From NCBI RefSeq assembly GCF_014842925.1, contig NZ_JACYXJ010000005.1, positions 186,001-250,000 on the forward strand: a stretch of DNA of 64,000 nucleotides, read 5' to 3'. Origin of the DNA: Roseibium polysiphoniae. Its GTDB lineage: Bacteria; Pseudomonadota; Alphaproteobacteria; Rhizobiales; Stappiaceae. Shown one piece after another: positions 61,013 to 64,000 of the stretch (the first letter of the stretch is position 1; each line of letters starts with the position of its first letter). Below the pieces are notes generated by a model. That model saw only the letters and a program-made list of their open reading frames with translations, was not told where the DNA came from and made no database searches. A program made the translations under genes and the position numbers.

Positions 61013-62209
61013 ATGGCCGAAGAGACCTCCGCGACAGATCCAGTACACATCCCATTGATTGAAGCAGACCGCCCGAGCAGCAAACTGGCGGAATTCTCCG
61101 CGAACGAACCACTTGAGCTCGACGCGGGAACAGAGCTTGCGCCCTGGCAGATTGCTTATGAGACCTATGGCGAGATGAACGCGGAAAAGACAAACGCGGT
61201 CCTTGTCTGCCACGCCTTGACCGGCGATCAATATGTGGCGTCCAGCAATCCAATCACGGGAAAACCGGGCTGGTGGACCCGCATGGTCGGTCCAGGACGC
61301 CCAATTGATACGGATCGCTACTTTGTGATCTGCGCGAATGTTCTTGGCGGATGTCTGGGCACAACCGGTCCCGCGACCACGAACCCGGCAACCGATGCAC
61401 CCTATGGTCTGAAGATGCCGGTGGTGACCATCCGTGACATGGTTCGCGCTCAGGCCCGCCTGATCGACCGCCTTGGCATAGACACGCTTTTCGCCGTCGT
61501 CGGTGGTTCCATGGGCGGCATGCAGGTGCTGCAATGGGCGGCGAGCTATCCTGAACGCGTGTTCGCGGCCGTACCGATTGCGGCCGGCGCCCGCCACTCG
61601 TCCCAGAACATTGCGTTTCACGAAGTCGGACGCCAGGCGATCATGGCTGACCCGGACTGGTGCGGCGGCGCCTATATTGCGGCAGGCAAACGACCGACCA
61701 AGGGGCTATCGGTCGCGCGCATGGCAGCCCACATCACCTATATGTCCGACGAATCCCTGCATCAGAAATTTGGCAGAAACCTGCAGGACCGGGATGATCT
61801 GACCTTTGGCTTCGACGCTGATTTCCAGATCGAGAGCTATCTGCGCCATCAGGGCATGACCTTCGTCGACCGGTTTGATGCCAACTCCTATCTCTATGTC
61901 ACCCGGGCGATGGACTACTTCGATCTGGCGGCTGAATTCGGCTCCCTGCCCGCCGCCTTCAAGGACAGCAAGACCCGGTTTTGCGTGATGTCCTTCACGT
62001 CGGACTGGCTGTTCCCCACATCGGAAAGCCGCGCGGTGGTCAAGGCACTCAATGCCGCAGCCGCCAACGTATCCTTCGTCGAAATCGACAGCGACAGGGG
62101 CCACGATGCCTTCCTGCTCGATGTCCCGGAGATGTTCTCGACCATTCGCGGCTTCATCACCGGTGCAGCCAACGCGCGTGGCATTCCGGCGCCCGGAGGA
62201 AGTGACTGA
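61013..62209 (+). CDS. metX: homoserine O-acyltransferase MetX
   Basis: First committed step of methionine synthesis, transferring an acyl group (acetyl or succinyl) to homoserine; 398 residues of alpha/beta hydrolase fold. Triad S166 (GGSMGG), D331 (TSDWLFP) and H364 (RGHDAFLL). The start at 61013 precedes MAEETSA; an open frame to 60899 runs into the promoter. It is followed after one base by metW. Confidence 0.93.
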   Translation: MAEETSATDPVHIPLIEADRPSSKLAEFSANEPLELDAGTELAPWQIAYETYGEMNAEKTNAVLVCHALTGDQYVASSNPITGKPGWWTRMVGPGRPIDTDRYFVICANVLGGCLGTTGPATTNPATDAPYGLKMPVVTIRDMVRAQARLIDRLGIDTLFAVVGGSMGGMQVLQWAASYPERVFAAVPIAAGARHSSQNIAFHEVGRQAIMADPDWCGGAYIAAGKRPTKGLSVARMAAHITYMSDESLHQKFGRNLQDRDDLTFGFDADFQIESYLRHQGMTFVDRFDANSYLYVTRAMDYFDLAAEFGSLPAAFKDSKTRFCVMSFTSDWLFPTSESRAVVKALNAAAANVSFVEIDSDRGHDAFLLDVPEMFSTIRGFITGAANARGIPAPGGSD

Positions 62210-62210
62210 C

Positions 62211-62846
62211 ATGACAAGCGTCGACGCCAAGATCAACGACCTTCCTGTGCGCGGTGACCACCGGGTTGTCGCAAATCTCGTGCCCCAAGGCGCGCGCGTC
62301 CTGGATATCGGCTCCAGCGACGGCACTCTTTTGATGCTGCTTGCCAAGGAGTGTGGCGTGGACGGCCGGGGGATCGAACTCTCTCAGGACGGCGTGAACA
62401 AGTGCGTCGCCCGAGGCCTTTCCGTGATCCAGGGCGACGCGGATACCGATCTGGCCGACTATCCAGACAAGTCCTTTGATGTCGTGGTGATGAGCCAGAC
62501 CCTTCAGGCGACCCGGGATCCGAAGGGCGTCATGGACGAACTGCTGCGCATCGGCCACCAGGTGATCATTTCGATCCCCAATTTCGCCCATTGGCGCAAC
62601 CGCCTGCAGCTTTTGTTCCGGGGCCGCATGCCGGTGACCAAATACCTGCCCTACGAGTGGTACGATACGCCGAACATTCACTTCTGCTCGCTGCGCGACT
62701 TCGTCGAACTGTGCAAGGAACTGGATGCAACGGTCGAAAAGGCCGTCGCACTGAGCGGCAGGGGCAATGAAATCCCGGTTGCTGCGCCTTGGTGGGTCTG
62801 GAACATCATCGCCGAGCAGGCGGTTTTCCAACTGCGGCGCCCCTAA
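62211..62846 (+). CDS. metW: methionine biosynthesis protein MetW
   Basis: A 211-residue SAM-binding-fold protein that accompanies MetX and is needed for its activity in other proteobacteria. Motif I is RVLDIGSSDGTLLMLLAKE; NFAHWRNRLQLLFRGRMPVTKYLPY and NIHFCSLRDF are MetW hallmarks. It overlaps the convergent methyltransferase by 4 bp. Confidence 0.93.
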   Translation: MTSVDAKINDLPVRGDHRVVANLVPQGARVLDIGSSDGTLLMLLAKECGVDGRGIELSQDGVNKCVARGLSVIQGDADTDLADYPDKSFDVVVMSQTLQATRDPKGVMDELLRIGHQVIISIPNFAHWRNRLQLLFRGRMPVTKYLPYEWYDTPNIHFCSLRDFVELCKELDATVEKAVALSGRGNEIPVAAPWWVWNIIAEQAVFQLRRP

Positions 62847-63622
62847 GTCTCAGGTTGGGTCACTGCGCTTGAGCGCCGCACAGGCTTCAGTCCGGCAGCG
62901 GCTCCCTCCGGAACAAAGACCGGCTTCAGCACACGGAGAGCGCTTCGGGTGCCCTCGACCGGGAGGCCGCGGAAGACCTTCTTCTCCGCCTCCATGATCA
63001 ACAAGCCGCCAAATGCCGGCCACATCCGGCGACCAATTCCTTCCCAGGTACGCGCCGAGCGCAGAACAAACCGCGCTCTGGTGGGGGGAAGGAAAAGCGC
63101 CTCGTCCTGGGCTGCCACATCAAACTGGCAACTGCGCAGGAGGCCCTTCAACTGACCTCTTGAATAGGGCCTGCCATAGCCAAAAGGCGACAGCTCCGAC
63201 TGGGACCACAATCCACGCCGGTTCGGAACGATTGCGATCATCCGCCCACCTGGCGCCAAAACCCGCCAGGCCTCACGCAGGATGGCAGAAGGATCGGCCG
63301 CATGATCAAGCGCATGGACCGCCAAAACCCGGTCAAAAAACGCATCGGATACGGGAAGCCTGCCATCCTCCACGAGGACCGCCGCATTATCGGCCTCGCG
63401 AGGCCATCCAACAGCACCCTGTTGTGCGGGCATGGCTGCGATACACCGTTCCGCACTCCCCAGATACGGCCGCATGAAGGGTCCAGCATAGCCAATCCCG
63501 AGCAGGCTTTGCCCTTCAAGGCTCGGCCAGAGCGCACGGATCCTGCCACCAATCAAAACCCGCAGCAGCCGGCCCATGGGCAGATCATAGAAAGTCCTCA
63601 GATCGGCAACGTCGAGATACAT
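62843..63622 (-). CDS. class I SAM-dependent methyltransferase
   Basis: A 259-residue methyltransferase. After MYLDVADLRTFYDLPMGRLLR, a conserved opening in alphaproteobacterial homologues, the SAM site appears as LLGIGYAGPFMRPYLG, and the later HALDHAADPSAILREAWRVLAPGG is motif-typical of the UbiE/type 11 group. The first motif is less canonical than usual. Gene order with gloB, divergent, recurs in this class. Substrate unknown. Confidence 0.8.
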   Translation of the reverse strand: MYLDVADLRTFYDLPMGRLLRVLIGGRIRALWPSLEGQSLLGIGYAGPFMRPYLGSAERCIAAMPAQQGAVGWPREADNAAVLVEDGRLPVSDAFFDRVLAVHALDHAADPSAILREAWRVLAPGGRMIAIVPNRRGLWSQSELSPFGYGRPYSRGQLKGLLRSCQFDVAAQDEALFLPPTRARFVLRSARTWEGIGRRMWPAFGGLLIMEAEKKVFRGLPVEGTRSALRVLKPVFVPEGAAAGLKPVRRSSAVTQPET

Positions 63623-63750
63623 GGTCCGCTCATCTAAAACTGGCGCGATTGAACCTTGATCCGGCCCATTTCGCAAGGACCAACCCTTGTCCCGGACGAA
63701 TGGCTTTGCCACGTTAGGGCCACGCGACCTGCAACCGGAGTACCCCAGGA

Positions 63751-64000
63751 ATGTCCACGTCCGCCACGCCACAAGTCGAGATCCGCCAGTTTCCATGCCT
63801 TTCCGACAATTTCGGCGTGTTGATCCATGATCCAGAAAGCGGAACCACCATCGCCATCGACGTACCGGATGCCGCTCCCTATCTGGCAGTCCTCGATGAG
63901 ACCGGATGGAAACTCTCCCATATCCTGATCACGCATCATCATTGGGATCATGTTCAGGGTCTGTCGGCGTTGAAGGAAAAGACCGATGCCCATGTCATCG
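63751..64000 (+). CDS. gloB: hydroxyacylglutathione hydrolase (glyoxalase II), partial
   Basis: The first 83 codons of a metallo-beta-lactamase-fold hydrolase; the 3' end lies outside the window. The THHHWDH metal motif at about residues 67-73 and the opening [18 protein letters not shown] are diagnostic of GloB, which releases D-lactate from S-lactoylglutathione. The ATG at 63751 follows CCAGGA. Confidence 0.9.
   Translation, partial: MSTSATPQVEIRQFPCLSDNFGVLIHDPESGTTIAIDVPDAAPYLAVLDETGWKLSHILITHHHWDHVQGLSALKEKTDAHVI

Noticed and set aside
1..64000. CRISPR arrays, insertion sequences, prophage genes
   Set aside because: No regularly spaced repeats, transposase or phage structural genes were seen on either strand.

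Overview
The window is 64 kb of chromosome from an alphaproteobacterium. Base composition is high in G+C (about 60 % by eye) and coding is dense. The gene content (DUF2794 protein, PhaR/PhaA/PhaB, UrtABCDE, C-P lyase phn operon, chorismate mutase-HisC-TyrA operon, MetX-MetW) fits Hyphomicrobiales, plausibly a marine Stappiaceae member such as Roseibium/Labrenzia; the family placement is inference. I saw no insertion sequence, prophage, CRISPR array or rRNA. One small AT-rich gene (52992-53642) looks foreign.

Layout. 0.1-5.3 kb: DNA glycosylase, alpha/beta hydrolase, glycosyltransferase, RNA cyclic phosphodiesterase, aldo/keto reductase. 4.7-8.8 kb: a tesA-like esterase divergent from a ybbA/ybbP-type ABC exporter, the same arrangement as in E. 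coli. 8.9-17.9 kb: exported and membrane proteins, a candidate structured small RNA (11.33-11.47 kb), pyrophosphatase, DsbB, a VTT-domain protein, tRNA-Leu(CAA), a cupin and a CYTH-CHAD protein. 18-26 kb: carbon-phosphorus lyase locus, phnF facing phnGHIJKL-DUF1045-phnMN, with a PhnF-type operator between them; the phosphonate uptake genes phnCDE are not here. 26-29.5 kb: DUF805 and a large AsmA-type protein. 29.5-35.3 kb: complete urea ABC transporter urtABCDE on the minus strand. 35.6-39.9 kb: divergent from urtA, a 1130-residue fusion of an NCS1-type permease, an eight-cysteine module, a histidine kinase and a receiver, followed by an overlapping LuxR-type response regulator. 40.1-40.7 kb: ribosomal proteins L35 and L20 behind a long structured leader. 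40.8-48 kb: oxidoreductase, LysR, HD, XRE, gamma-glutamyltransferase and GlcG-like genes. 47.8-50.8 kb: the polyhydroxybutyrate genes phaR, phaA, phaB. 50.8-56.8 kb: DUF3299 protein, methyltransferase, YciB, the AT-rich coiled-coil gene, L32, MtgA, cyclopropane synthase. 56.9-62.8 kb: prenyl synthase, then chorismate mutase-hisC-tyrA (minus) and metX-metW (plus). The window ends inside a gloB gene.

How parts may work together. The most distinctive unit is 29.5-39.9 kb. A transporter-like sensor kinase and its response regulator face a urea uptake operon across about 300 bp. That gap holds a perfect 16-bp palindrome, a second 12-bp palindrome and a good sigma-54-type promoter pointing into the kinase. 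I infer that the kinase senses urea, a purine-derived compound or flux through its permease-like domain and that its partner controls urt expression. The phn locus would allow growth on phosphonates when phosphate is scarce, and the pha genes store carbon as polyhydroxybutyrate, so several units here concern N, P and C supply in a nutrient-poor habitat.
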